Assembly (NCBI GenBank): GCA_964465375.1
Contig: CAYXIJ010000001.1
Span: 62,001-126,000 of the forward strand
Reading direction: 5' to 3'
From: CAJWKT01 sp964465375
GTDB lineage: Bacteria; Pseudomonadota; Gammaproteobacteria; Steroidobacterales; Rariloculaceae
Length of the DNA stretch: 64,000 bases
Shown here: positions 19,776-28,106 of the stretch, piece after piece
Position numbering within the stretch: position 1 is the first letter of the stretch
Layout of the letters: the number at the start of each line of letters is the position of its first letter
Program-made: the position numbers and the translations under genes
The notes under the pieces: generated by a model
What the model saw: only the letters and a program-made list of their open reading frames with translations
Database searches by the model: none
What the model was told of the DNA's origin: nothing

Positions 19776-21264
19776 CGACAAAGCTGTAGAAGAAAGAAAT
19801 CGACCAACTGACGGAAAGTTAAGTCTTCCGTTTGCGTTTGCTAAACGCCACGGTGTACTTGTAGAGAAAATGAATGGTGACAGTGCCTCAGTAATTTATC
19901 GCGAAGGATCCTCTTACTTAAGTCTTACTGAAGTACGGCGGTATGCTAAAGGTCCCGTACACTTTTCTGTTGTAGATCCAGACACCTTTGATGCCCGACT
20001 TCAGGCTGCTTATGAAAGTGGGGCCACTAGAACTATGATGGAAGGTATAGATGACGAAACGGATCTCTTTGAAGCAGCCCAACAACTCCCAGAGCCATCG
20101 GATCTACTGGAAAGCGAAGATGAGGCCCCGATTATTCGACTCATCAATGCTGTACTTACTGAGGCAGTGAAGAAAAATGCCTCTGATATACACATTGAAC
20201 CCTATGAAACACGTTTAGTCTTAAGATTTCGTATCGATGGTGCACTCCAAGAAGTCCTTCAATCTCGTCGTGCAGTAGCGCCCCTAGTAGTATCCAGAAT
20301 AAAAGTGATGTCAAAGCTGGATATCGCTGAAAAGCGACTGCCTCAGGATGGACGGATGTCACTTCGCGTTGCAGGCAGGGCCGTGGATGTGCGGGTCTCC
20401 ACGATTCCATCGGGACACGGGGAAAGAGTCGTGCTTCGACTGCTAGACAAACAGGCCGGTCGATTGGATCTTGAGCATTTAGGAATGTCGAAAAATAACC
20501 AAAGAATCATGGATAAACTTATACACCGGCCTCATGGCATTCTGCTGGTGACGGGCCCCACGGGATCAGGAAAAACCACAACACTCTACGCGGCGCTCGA
20601 GCGTATCAACGATCTCAGTCGAAATATTTTGACAGTGGAAGACCCCATTGAATACTTCATGGATGGTATTGGGCAAACCCAAGTTAATAGGAAGGTGGAA
20701 ATGACTTTTGCGCGGGGCCTACGGGCAATTCTGCGCCAAGACCCTGATGTAGTTATGGTTGGTGAAATCCGGGACCTAGAAACAGCAGAAATCGCTATAC
20801 GAGCAAGTCTTACAGGTCACCTTGTTCTTTCAACCTTACATACCAATACTGCGGTAGGAGCAATCACTCGCTTGAGAGATATGGGCGTGGAGCCATTTCT
20901 TCTCTCTTCGAGCCTCATTGGAGTGCTAGCACAACGCCTTATCAGGGTCTTAAATCCACACAGCCGACGACCCTATCAAGCTACAGAATATGAGTGCGGC
21001 ATACTTAAAGCCAATCCTTCTGAGCCTCCAACCCTTTATCGATCCTCTTCTGATGAAACTAGCTACCAGGGACGTAGCGGAATTTACGAGTTGGTTTGTA
21101 TTGACGATCAGATCCGCACTATGATTCACGATGCTGCTAGTGAGCATGAACTCGAAAGCTATGCACGCAGCCAAGGCCCGAGTATTCTTGAAGACGGACT
21201 GAAAAAGGTAATTGAGGGAAAGACTACGCTAGAGGAAGTCCTTCGGGTAACCCGGACCGATTAA
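19765..21264 (+). CDS. gspE: type II secretion system ATPase GspE (no tetracysteine motif)
   Basis: A 499-residue cytoplasmic secretion ATPase. It has an N-terminal GspE domain, SDIHIEPYETRLVLRFRIDG, Walker A GPTGSGKTTTLYAAL (about 263), the Asp box, Walker B LRQDPDVVMVGEIRD, and the His box. Near residues 392-435, where GspE and most PilB proteins carry a CxxC...CxxC zinc-binding insert, this protein reads LNPHSRR and YRSSSDETSYQGR with no cysteine pair. The ATG at 19765 lies inside the gspD end, preceded by GAGG. It overlaps gspF by one base (TAATG). Confidence 0.93.
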   Translation: METSDKAVEERNRPTDGKLSLPFAFAKRHGVLVEKMNGDSASVIYREGSSYLSLTEVRRYAKGPVHFSVVDPDTFDARLQAAYESGATRTMMEGIDDETDLFEAAQQLPEPSDLLESEDEAPIIRLINAVLTEAVKKNASDIHIEPYETRLVLRFRIDGALQEVLQSRRAVAPLVVSRIKVMSKLDIAEKRLPQDGRMSLRVAGRAVDVRVSTIPSGHGERVVLRLLDKQAGRLDLEHLGMSKNNQRIMDKLIHRPHGILLVTGPTGSGKTTTLYAALERINDLSRNILTVEDPIEYFMDGIGQTQVNRKVEMTFARGLRAILRQDPDVVMVGEIRDLETAEIAIRASLTGHLVLSTLHTNTAVGAITRLRDMGVEPFLLSSSLIGVLAQRLIRVLNPHSRRPYQATEYECGILKANPSEPPTLYRSSSDETSYQGRSGIYELVCIDDQIRTMIHDAASEHELESYARSQGPSILEDGLKKVIEGKTTLEEVLRVTRTD

Positions 21265-22478
21265 TGGGCGCATATCAGTACGTTGCCCTTGATGAAGTTG
21301 GCAAAGAACATAAAGGCACTCTTGAAGGCGAGACCCCGAGAGCAGTCCGCCAAGTACTTCGCGAACGAAAGCTATTTCCCGTGGAGGTAGTGGAGACAAG
21401 AACAAAGGAAAATATTACCCGTCAAAAACTCGTCGTTAGGAAATCTTTTTCAGCGTTAGATCTGGCACTATTCACACGCCAGTTGGCTACCTTAGTTCGA
21501 GCAGGCCTGCCTCTAGATGAAGCACTTCAAGCTGTCAGCGAACAGTCAGAGAAAGCTCGCATTAAAAGTATCGTGCTGGGAGTTAAAGCTAAAGTCCTAA
21601 GTGGTCACACTTTAGCCGAAAGCCTGAATGATTTTCGCAAAATCTTTCCTCCTGTCTACCGAGCCACAGTAGCGGCAGGTGAGCAATCAGGACGCTTGGA
21701 TACAATCCTTGACCGTCTAGCGGAGTACACTGAATCTCGTCATAACTTAAGCCAGAAAGTTAATCACGCGCTGATTTATCCGGTGGTACTTACGGGCTTA
21801 TCTTTAACTATTATTGTTCTCATGCTTGTGTACGTAGTACCAAAAGTGGTTGGCGTATTTCAAACTAGTGGACAAAGCCTACCAATATTGACGCGGAGTC
21901 TAATTTGGTTTTCTGATTTTCTTCAAAACTGGTGGCTTGGCATCCTTGGAGTCCTAGGGATACTTATTTTTATCATCCGTCGCTCTCTCGAAAACGAAGA
22001 AACAAAAAAACGTGCCCACAGATGGATATTGAAAATACCTGTATTAGGTAAAGTAAACCGGGGGCTAAATACTGCTCGATTTACGAGAACATTTAGCATT
22101 CTAAATTCCAGCGGGGTACCAGTTCTAGAATCACTACGCATCAGTGCGTCTGTAGTTTCCAGTCTACCTATGCGAGATGCTGTCGAAGAGGCAACAATGC
22201 GTGTACGTGAAGGTAGCGCTATTGGTCACGCACTGAATAAATCTGGGATATTCCCAGCAATGAGTATTCATCTAATCTCAAGTGGCGAGGCAAGTGGGGA
22301 ATTAGACAGCATGCTTGAAAAGGCGGCTACCCATCAAGAAAAAGAAATGGATAGCACCCTGACTACCATGCTTAGCCTACTCGAACCCACTCTTATTATT
22401 TTTATGGGACTTATAGTCCTGGCTATTGTGATGGCAGTGCTGCTGCCTATTTTCCAAATTAACCAGCTGATCCTCTAG
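21264..22478 (+). CDS. gspF: type II secretion system inner-membrane protein GspF
   Basis: A 404-residue polytopic platform protein with two repeated T2SSF domains. Landmarks are LALFTRQLATLVRAGLPLDEAL, VAAGEQSGRLDTIL, three hydrophobic segments (about 170-195, 220-240, 375-400), FTRTFSILNSSGVPVLESL and SSGEASGELDSML. The start overlaps the gspE stop. It is the last T2SS gene here; only 12 bases separate it from a convergent unrelated gene, so gspG and the rest must be elsewhere or absent. Confidence 0.95.
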   Translation: MGAYQYVALDEVGKEHKGTLEGETPRAVRQVLRERKLFPVEVVETRTKENITRQKLVVRKSFSALDLALFTRQLATLVRAGLPLDEALQAVSEQSEKARIKSIVLGVKAKVLSGHTLAESLNDFRKIFPPVYRATVAAGEQSGRLDTILDRLAEYTESRHNLSQKVNHALIYPVVLTGLSLTIIVLMLVYVVPKVVGVFQTSGQSLPILTRSLIWFSDFLQNWWLGILGVLGILIFIIRRSLENEETKKRAHRWILKIPVLGKVNRGLNTARFTRTFSILNSSGVPVLESLRISASVVSSLPMRDAVEEATMRVREGSAIGHALNKSGIFPAMSIHLISSGEASGELDSMLEKAATHQEKEMDSTLTTMLSLLEPTLIIFMGLIVLAIVMAVLLPIFQINQLIL

Positions 22479-22490
22479 AGCAAGAAAACT

Positions 22491-22907
22491 CTACTCACCC
22501 GCTCGCCTAAATCCAGCACCTCCACCCGAAAATATAGCAATGTCTCCGTTGTGAAATTCGACTCGCGACAAACGCATAAAGTTTGGCTCAGTTAGACCGG
22601 GTGCTCCTACAACTAGTTTTAATTTGTCTCCGGGGCGGAGCACCTCATTCCCTACACCCGAACGCCTCAAGTTGTTGGCACTTGCAAGTTCCGCACTCCA
22701 TTCCACTTCGCTACCACCATCATCTGTAACGAGGTAGGTGAGCCTCCCATGAGGATTAAACAATTTATAATCCACAACCGTAACGTTTTCATGTTGCAAC
22801 TCAACATTGAGGTCGAAATAAACACCTCCATTATGATGTGCTGTTGCGGAAAAACCAGCAAGCGATATTAAAATCACTAAAGATAGGTATGCACCAAGAT
22901 ATCTCAT
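22491..22907 (-). CDS. secreted DUF6152 single-module protein
   Basis: A 138-residue exported protein that contains only the N-terminal DUF6152-like module. The signal peptide is residues 1-23 (ending SATA), so the predicted mature N-terminus is His-His-Asn. FD and FNPHGRLTYLV match the two-module relatives at 2263 and 23751. It follows the separate C-terminal-module gene by 19 bases, with GGAG before the ATG at 22907. The longer in-frame reading upstream overlaps that gene and has no signal-like start. Function unknown. Confidence 0.65.
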   Translation of the reverse strand: MRYLGAYLSLVILISLAGFSATAHHNGGVYFDLNVELQHENVTVVDYKLFNPHGRLTYLVTDDGGSEVEWSAELASANNLRRSGVGNEVLRPGDKLKLVVGAPGLTEPNFMRLSRVEFHNGDIAIFSGGGAGFRRAGE

Positions 22908-22926
22908 AGCTTTCGTGTCTCCATTC

Positions 22927-23574
22927 TTAACCGAGACCTCCAAATTCCGGGATACACTCATACTCCCAAATTTCACCATCCGGCGCAAAAACCCAACGCC
23001 CATTTACGACATACGGCTCCTCGTAATAACGCGAGTCATGCACTTCCCCCGTAAAGGTTAGTATGTCCCCGTCACGGTTATACCGTTCCAGTACATAGGC
23101 CGACTCATCACCTGAAAAAGGAAAGCCGGCTGTCCAGACATAATTATCCGGTGACATATGAGTAGTTTTAATTACTAAAGTTTCGCCTTCCCAATGACCC
23201 GTCGAGTAACCAATAAGCGATGGCAACCAATGATCGGGCGCTTGTCGACCATCCATAAAAATACGACGTACCTGATGAAAATGCTCATAGAGAATCAAAA
23301 TTTGATGGTTCTGTTGTACAATTTCTATTGGGTATGGATCTACCAAACCCAAGGGGATTCCAGGCATCAGACACCGTAGAGTGGGATCCTTGTCCGCACC
23401 AAAATCCTCAAATTCAGCTTGCCCCTCCGGGGTAAGTTTGACATCGCTTGGCGAAGGCTGTCCCATACGCCGTGGATGTTGCGCGTTCCAAATTCCTTGA
23501 AAATCAGCCTGAGCAAAAGCCGTTCCGGCAATCGATATCGCCAGAAAAGCCATGTAGATTCTATTGATGCGCAT
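22927..23574 (-). CDS. secreted protein matching the DUF6152-partner C-terminal module
   Basis: A 215-residue exported protein. Signal peptide residues 1-21 end in AFA, followed by ADFQGIWN. It then shares with the C-terminal half of the proteins at 2263 and 23751: DPTLRCLMPGIP, DPYPIEI, GYSTGHWEGETLVIKT, LERYN and a C-terminal YECIPE cysteine. So it is the stand-alone version of that module. The ATG at 23574 has GGGAG 6 bases upstream. It is the first gene of a two-gene operon with the DUF6152 gene and is divergent from 23751. No enzymatic motif is recognisable. Confidence 0.65.
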   Translation of the reverse strand: MRINRIYMAFLAISIAGTAFAQADFQGIWNAQHPRRMGQPSPSDVKLTPEGQAEFEDFGADKDPTLRCLMPGIPLGLVDPYPIEIVQQNHQILILYEHFHQVRRIFMDGRQAPDHWLPSLIGYSTGHWEGETLVIKTTHMSPDNYVWTAGFPFSGDESAYVLERYNRDGDILTFTGEVHDSRYYEEPYVVNGRWVFAPDGEIWEYECIPEFGGLG

Positions 23575-23750
23575 TTTTTCTCCCATAACTGCAAGGACCG
23601 CAATCCCTCATCTTGCATCTTAACGATAATTCAAGCATAGAAACCAGAGCTAGAGAGAATATATATAATATATCTATGCTGTGATTCTTTGGGGTGTGGC
23701 TACAAGAAATAATGAGCACCCGCGAACGCTTGAGCAATGAGGTGAATAAT

Positions 23751-24806
23751 ATGCGCGCCCAAAAAATAAGTGTATTAGCAATACTGGGGATTCTACCGAC
23801 GATGTTGTCAGCCCACCATAACGTTGGAGCAAACTTTGATCCGAGCATTACAAAGGAACTCGAAGGTGAAATCACTGACATACTCTGGCGAAACCCACAT
23901 ATAGCCTTCACTCTCGGGGTTACAGGCAGCACTGGCGAGCAAACCGAGTGGAATATAGAAACCCACTCTCTGAGCATTATGCGCCGGATGGACGTCACCG
24001 AACCGTTTGTTGAAATTGGGGATACGGTAAAGGTAGCTGGCTGGCTGGCACGACGTGGCCAAGGAATGTTTGCCAACAATATGCTTCTTCCTGGTGGAGA
24101 GGAATTCGTCTTTACTTTCTCCCCAAAACCTGCAGATCTTCGTTGGTCGGATCGGTTATGGGGAACCAACGAACGGTGGTTTGCAGAAAATGGCAATACA
24201 TCGGCATCGGAGCGTGGCATTTACCGGGTCTGGAGTACCACATTTTCTGCCGAAGCACAGGCCGTACCTAGTGAGGCTGAACGCACTGGATTCTTGCTCC
24301 TGCGAGACTACCCGCTCACGACTGAAGCGCGCGCAGTACAAAAAGCGTTTAACCCAGTAATAGATGATCCGCTCCTTAACTGCGGACTGAAGGGTATGCC
24401 TGGGATTATGAATAATCCATATCCCATGGAATTTGTGGATCGCGGGGACACAATTGAGCTGCGCATGGAAGAGTACGACACCGTCCGAATAATCCATATG
24501 AATGACCAATCCGCTCCAGAGCCGGAACCCTCGATCTATGGCTATTCTACGGGATACTGGAATGATGAAACCTTAGTTGTACAAACATCACATAACAACT
24601 GGGGGCATTTTCAAGGCAGAGGCATACGAACCAGTAGTGCTATCAGCTTCGTAGAGCAATTTACACCTACACAAGATGGAAGCAGGCTTGAGTATCAATT
24701 AATAGTTACTGATCCAGCTACATTTACCGAACCGGTGGAACTTAAAAAGGCCTGGGTCTGGCTACCCGATGTTACGGTTGAGCCGTACAACTGTATAGCA
24801 GATTAA
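23751..24806 (+). CDS. secreted DUF6152 protein, two-module form
   Basis: A 351-residue exported protein closely resembling the one at 2263. Signal peptide residues 1-21 end LSA, giving a predicted mature His-His-Asn N-terminus. The first module has FDPS, LEGEITDILWRNPHIAF, VKVAGWLARRGQGMF and LLPGGEE; the second has DPLLNCGLKGMP, NPYPMEF, YGYSTGYWNDETLVVQTS, VEQFTP and a final YNC. The ATG at 23751 is preceded by GAGGTG; the longer reading upstream adds no signal. It is divergent from the split-module pair, with about 175 bases for both promoters. Confidence 0.7.
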   Translation: MRAQKISVLAILGILPTMLSAHHNVGANFDPSITKELEGEITDILWRNPHIAFTLGVTGSTGEQTEWNIETHSLSIMRRMDVTEPFVEIGDTVKVAGWLARRGQGMFANNMLLPGGEEFVFTFSPKPADLRWSDRLWGTNERWFAENGNTSASERGIYRVWSTTFSAEAQAVPSEAERTGFLLLRDYPLTTEARAVQKAFNPVIDDPLLNCGLKGMPGIMNNPYPMEFVDRGDTIELRMEEYDTVRIIHMNDQSAPEPEPSIYGYSTGYWNDETLVVQTSHNNWGHFQGRGIRTSSAISFVEQFTPTQDGSRLEYQLIVTDPATFTEPVELKKAWVWLPDVTVEPYNCIAD

Positions 24807-24919
24807 TAATTTTTAGCCTAATCTGTGGGACTCTAAACACCCTCTTCACCGCTAAATCCTTGGATGTTGATAAGATTTCTTAAAATCACAACAGTTTTTT
24901 CTAATTTTTTGCTTTTAAT

Positions 24920-25531
24920 CTATTTCATGGTATCTCGAACAACACCTACAACTACACCCTCGATAGTCATGGCTTTCTCTCGAAGATCGATATGAATAGG
25001 ACTGAATTCGGGGTTTTCCGGCAAAAGCCAAACTTGATGGCCTTCTTGACGATAACGCTTGACGGTTACCTCTTCTTCTAGACGAGCCACCACGATCTGT
25101 CGATTTCTTACCTCTGGTGAGCGATGAACTGCCACTAGATCTCCGTCCAATATGCCCGCATCCCGCATGCTCATACCATGCACACGAAGCAAAAAATGAG
25201 GATCTGACGTAAATAATTGGGAATCAATTTGATAGTAATCTTCAATATGCTGTTCCGCCAATAACGGTTCGCCTGCAGCAACTCTCCCTATTAATGGCAA
25301 TCCCAGTTGATCCCTTAGTGAATCCTTGAGTCGGATACCCCGAGAAGTGCCAGGGAGAAGCTCAATCACCCCCTTGCGCTCTAAAGCTCGCAAATGTTCT
25401 TCAGCTGCGTTCGCCGAACGGAAGCCTAACTGCTCAGCAATCTCGGCACGCGTAGGTGGCATACCAGTTTCACGAATAAAACTTTGAATTAAAAAAAGAA
25501 TCTCCTCTTGCCGAGAAGTTAAGCTACGCAT
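24920..25531 (-). CDS. lexA: SOS repressor LexA
   Basis: A 203-residue repressor of the SOS regulon that self-cleaves when stimulated by RecA. The N-terminal winged helix has [21 protein letters not shown] (recognition helix). The cleavage site is the Ala-Gly pair in GRVAAGEP, and the catalytic Ser is in HGMSMRDAG with Lys in VTVKRY. Two SOS boxes lie directly upstream, so it is autoregulated. It is monocistronic and divergent from the lipoprotein gene. Confidence 0.97.
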   Translation of the reverse strand: MRSLTSRQEEILFLIQSFIRETGMPPTRAEIAEQLGFRSANAAEEHLRALERKGVIELLPGTSRGIRLKDSLRDQLGLPLIGRVAAGEPLLAEQHIEDYYQIDSQLFTSDPHFLLRVHGMSMRDAGILDGDLVAVHRSPEVRNRQIVVARLEEEVTVKRYRQEGHQVWLLPENPEFSPIHIDLREKAMTIEGVVVGVVRDTMK

Positions 25532-25540
25532 TTTAATTAC

Positions 25541-25575
25541 CTGTATATATAGACATATACTGTTATTATATACAG
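25541..25575 (-). promoter_or_regulatory. two tandem LexA (SOS) boxes
   Basis: CTGTTATTATATACAG at 25560-25575 is a perfect CTG-N10-CAG operator. A second site, CTGTATATATAGACAT at 25541-25556, matches except for the last base. They lie 10-44 bases before the lexA start, as in E. coli lexA. The rest of the gap to the lipoprotein gene (25576-25833) holds no further recognisable element. Confidence 0.9.
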
Positions 25576-25833
25576 TTATTTGTACAAGTTAAAGCAAAGT
25601 TGCGCTACTTTCTGTAACAGGGCTCAGGATTATAAAGCGGGCTTCCTAGCCGCAACCTTCGGTCTTGCATCACGAATTTATTGCCAAACTTAATTAAATG
25701 TCATTTGTCTTAAAAAAACTTTAAAAGCAATTAGGTCGCACAGAATAAGGTCTTCGTTTTTCTTTTGATTGCAGTAGCGTGCGCTTTAGGAAATAATTGC
25801 CCCTGTTCTGTTATTCAGTCAGAGGAAAAACTA

Positions 25834-26118
25834 ATGACCACAAAACTTCGGCTAAGCGCATTCTTCGCCGTTTTAGTTACTGCTGCCGGTTGTGCAACCA
25901 TTACTGCGGATGATCTCAATGCAGTACGAACGATGGCACAAAACGCCCAAAGCGCGGCAAGTGATGCTCAGCGCCAAGCAGGTGAGGCTCGCCAGATGGC
26001 CTCAGGAGCTCAAAGTACTGCAAACCAAGCGCTATCTGCAGCTAATGCTGCTCAAGCCTGTTGTGATGCGACTAACGAGAAAGTTGATCGCATGTTCGAG
26101 CAATCCCTGTCTAAGTAA
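25834..26118 (+). CDS. OprI/Lpp-like alanine-zipper outer-membrane lipoprotein
   Basis: A 94-residue murein-lipoprotein-type protein. A lipoprotein signal ends in VTAAGC (Cys20 to be lipidated). The mature part is a continuous alanine-rich helix (MAQNAQSAASDAQRQAGEAR and following) that should form a trimeric coil, and the C-terminus is DRMFEQSLSK, with a final Lys where Lpp is linked to peptidoglycan diaminopimelate. An adjacent Cys-Cys pair (ACCDATNEK) in the helix is unusual. The ATG has AGAGGA upstream. A strong terminator follows, and an L,D-transpeptidase gene faces it. Confidence 0.85.
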   Translation: MTTKLRLSAFFAVLVTAAGCATITADDLNAVRTMAQNAQSAASDAQRQAGEARQMASGAQSTANQALSAANAAQACCDATNEKVDRMFEQSLSK

Positions 26119-26137
26119 AGGGTTGAATAATATATGG

Positions 26138-26170
26138 CGCCGATGCCGTTGGTGTCGGCGGCTTTTTTTA
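26138..26170 (+). terminator. rho-independent terminator of the lipoprotein gene
   Basis: GCCGATGCC and GGTGTCGGC form a 9-bp GC-rich stem (two G-T pairs) with a GTT loop at 26139-26159, followed by GGC and seven T. It lies 20 bases after the lipoprotein stop and could also serve the convergent gene. Confidence 0.9.
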
Positions 26171-26177
26171 TTCCTTA

Positions 26178-27101
26178 CTAAAAAGTAGTTGCCTCCAGAG
26201 ATACAAACTCAGGTGTCCCGAGGCCGCGCTCAGCTACTAGCTCTGCTAAAGGCCAACTGAACACTCCTGCTTTGCGTTCCTCAGTAGCTAGAACGTAAGC
26301 GCGGGTTAATGCCGTCATTGTCCGGCCGTCACTCAATTCCTCACCTAGCGGTGGGTGCGCCTCCAAATAGAAACCATCCTCTACCCATCCGATTTTGTAT
26401 GGCTGATTTACGATATAAACCGGTGTTCCAATCTCTACACGCCCAAACAAGGCCTCAATATCTTCAGGGAACATCCGGATACATCCGTGGGTAACTCGCA
26501 TACCAACCCCAGAGGGCTTATTAGTTCCATGTATTAAATAACCCGGTAACGAAAGTCTTAACGCATGATTACCTAGGGGATTGTCAGGACCCGGCGGTAC
26601 AACTCTAGCCAAGGGACGGCCATCCAATGCATATTCCTTGCGAATGGATTCTGGGGGGTACCAAGTGGGTTTCAGCGCCTTACTTTGAATGTGACTAACT
26701 CCTAAGGGGGTCCCCCAATCCATGCGGCCAATGCTGATTGGGTGCGTTATCACTGAACCAGGACTATCTTCCGGAAAATAATAGAGTCTAAGCTCAGGCA
26801 AGTTAATCACGATGCCACGCCGAGGTGCGTAGGGAAGCACAAAACGCGTGGGGAGAACAATATCAGTGCCCTCTCCTGGCAACCAAGGATTAACGCCTGG
26901 GTTAGCCTGAACTAACTCTTGATAGCCGAGATTGTAATGACGAGCAATCTTTATGAAGGTGTCTTCGTGTCGAGCCTTAATAACCTGAATTTCACCAACC
27001 AACTCACTTACTCCCATAACCTCCAGTTCCCTACCCAGAACAGAGGTGACTAGGCTCAATGCTGAGATAACCAATAAGACTTTAAGTCTCGCAAACCTCA
27101 T
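26178..27101 (-). CDS. LysM/YkuD L,D-transpeptidase (ErfK/YcfS/YnhG type)
   Basis: A 307-residue periplasmic transpeptidase. A signal peptide covers about residues 1-22. A LysM-like domain follows (IKIARHYNLGYQELVQANPGVN), then the YkuD domain with IHGTNKPSGVGMRVTHGCIRM, containing the catalytic HGC motif. The architecture matches the ErfK/YbiS/YcfS/YnhG proteins that attach Braun lipoprotein to peptidoglycan or make 3-3 crosslinks. The facing neighbour is an Lpp-like protein with a C-terminal Lys, which makes the lipoprotein-anchoring role likely but not proven. Confidence 0.9.
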   Translation of the reverse strand: MRFARLKVLLVISALSLVTSVLGRELEVMGVSELVGEIQVIKARHEDTFIKIARHYNLGYQELVQANPGVNPWLPGEGTDIVLPTRFVLPYAPRRGIVINLPELRLYYFPEDSPGSVITHPISIGRMDWGTPLGVSHIQSKALKPTWYPPESIRKEYALDGRPLARVVPPGPDNPLGNHALRLSLPGYLIHGTNKPSGVGMRVTHGCIRMFPEDIEALFGRVEIGTPVYIVNQPYKIGWVEDGFYLEAHPPLGEELSDGRTMTALTRAYVLATEERKAGVFSWPLAELVAERGLGTPEFVSLEATTF

Positions 27102-27144
27102 ATCTTCAAACTACTATCATTTCTAATCAATCATCCCCTAGACT

Positions 27145-28104
27145 CTAAAATCGCACCAGATTGGCGCCCCACGTAAAACCTCCGCCAAAAGCTTCAAGTA
27201 ACAATAAATGTCCACGTTGGATCCTACCGTCCCTAACCGCCGTATCCAGCGCCATAGGCACCGAAGCAGCTGAAGTATTACCATGATTCTGAACCGTCAG
27301 AACAACTCGCTCCATCGGCATATCCAAGCGCCTAGCAGTGGCTTGAATAATTCGAAAATTAGCTTGATGAGGAACTAGCCAATCAATTTCATCTTTCTTT
27401 AGCTGATTTTCCTCGAGTACCTCATCCACAATATTCCCTAAAGTCTTGACTGCAAGTTTGAATACCTCATTACCTTTCATCTGAATAGTTGGAGACTCAT
27501 CTTTGTTTTCAGTATCTGTAATCCCAGTCGATGCGCGTAGTAGGTCACAACGACTGCCGTCTGCGGCAAGCTTCGAACCGATAATACCTGGCTCATCCCC
27601 GCCCTCTAAAACCACTGCTCCTGCACCATCACCAAAAAGTACGCACGTTTCCCGATCAGTCCAATCGACTATGCGAGACATACACTCCGCACCTATAACA
27701 AGAGCGCGGCTCGCTTGTCCACTTCGAATAAAATGATCGGCAGTGGTTAACGCATACACAAAGCCCGAGCAAGCAGCCTCAAGAGAAAAAGCGGCTGCGC
27801 CCCTGATACCTAATTTTTTCTGAACGAGGCAAGCCACATTAGGGAAAATTAAATCAGGAGTTGCAGTACCAACAAGAATTAAATCTATATCGTGAGGAGA
27901 CAAACCAGCATCATCGATTGCTATACATGATGCTTCATAGGCCAGATCGCTAGTAGATTGATTTTCTGCTGCTATATGGCGTTGCTCTATGCCTGTACGA
28001 GACCGAATCCACTCATCTGAAGTATCCAGTGTTTTTTCCAAATCGAGATTACTCAAAATCCGGTCGGGAAGATACTTTCCTGTGCCAATTATGCGGGAAT
28101 ACAT
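27145..28104 (-). CDS. fabH: beta-ketoacyl-ACP synthase III
   Basis: Condenses acetyl-CoA with malonyl-ACP to start fatty acid synthesis. The 319-residue protein has RTGIEQRH, the active-site Cys in LEAACSGFVYAL (about 112), His in VPHQANFRII, and Asn in NHGNTSAASVP. Length is typical. It follows plsX by 2 bases. The usual fabD-fabG-acpP continuation is absent here. Confidence 0.97.
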   Translation of the reverse strand: MYSRIIGTGKYLPDRILSNLDLEKTLDTSDEWIRSRTGIEQRHIAAENQSTSDLAYEASCIAIDDAGLSPHDIDLILVGTATPDLIFPNVACLVQKKLGIRGAAAFSLEAACSGFVYALTTADHFIRSGQASRALVIGAECMSRIVDWTDRETCVLFGDGAGAVVLEGGDEPGIIGSKLAADGSRCDLLRASTGITDTENKDESPTIQMKGNEVFKLAVKTLGNIVDEVLEENQLKKDEIDWLVPHQANFRIIQATARRLDMPMERVVLTVQNHGNTSAASVPMALDTAVRDGRIQRGHLLLLEAFGGGFTWGANLVRF

Positions 28105-28106
28105 AC

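Noticed and set aside
16894..22478. Type IV pilus assembly (PilBC/PilQ) instead of T2SS
   Set aside because: A GspC with HR and PDZ domains precedes the secretin, and the gspC-D-E-F order with overlaps fits T2SS.
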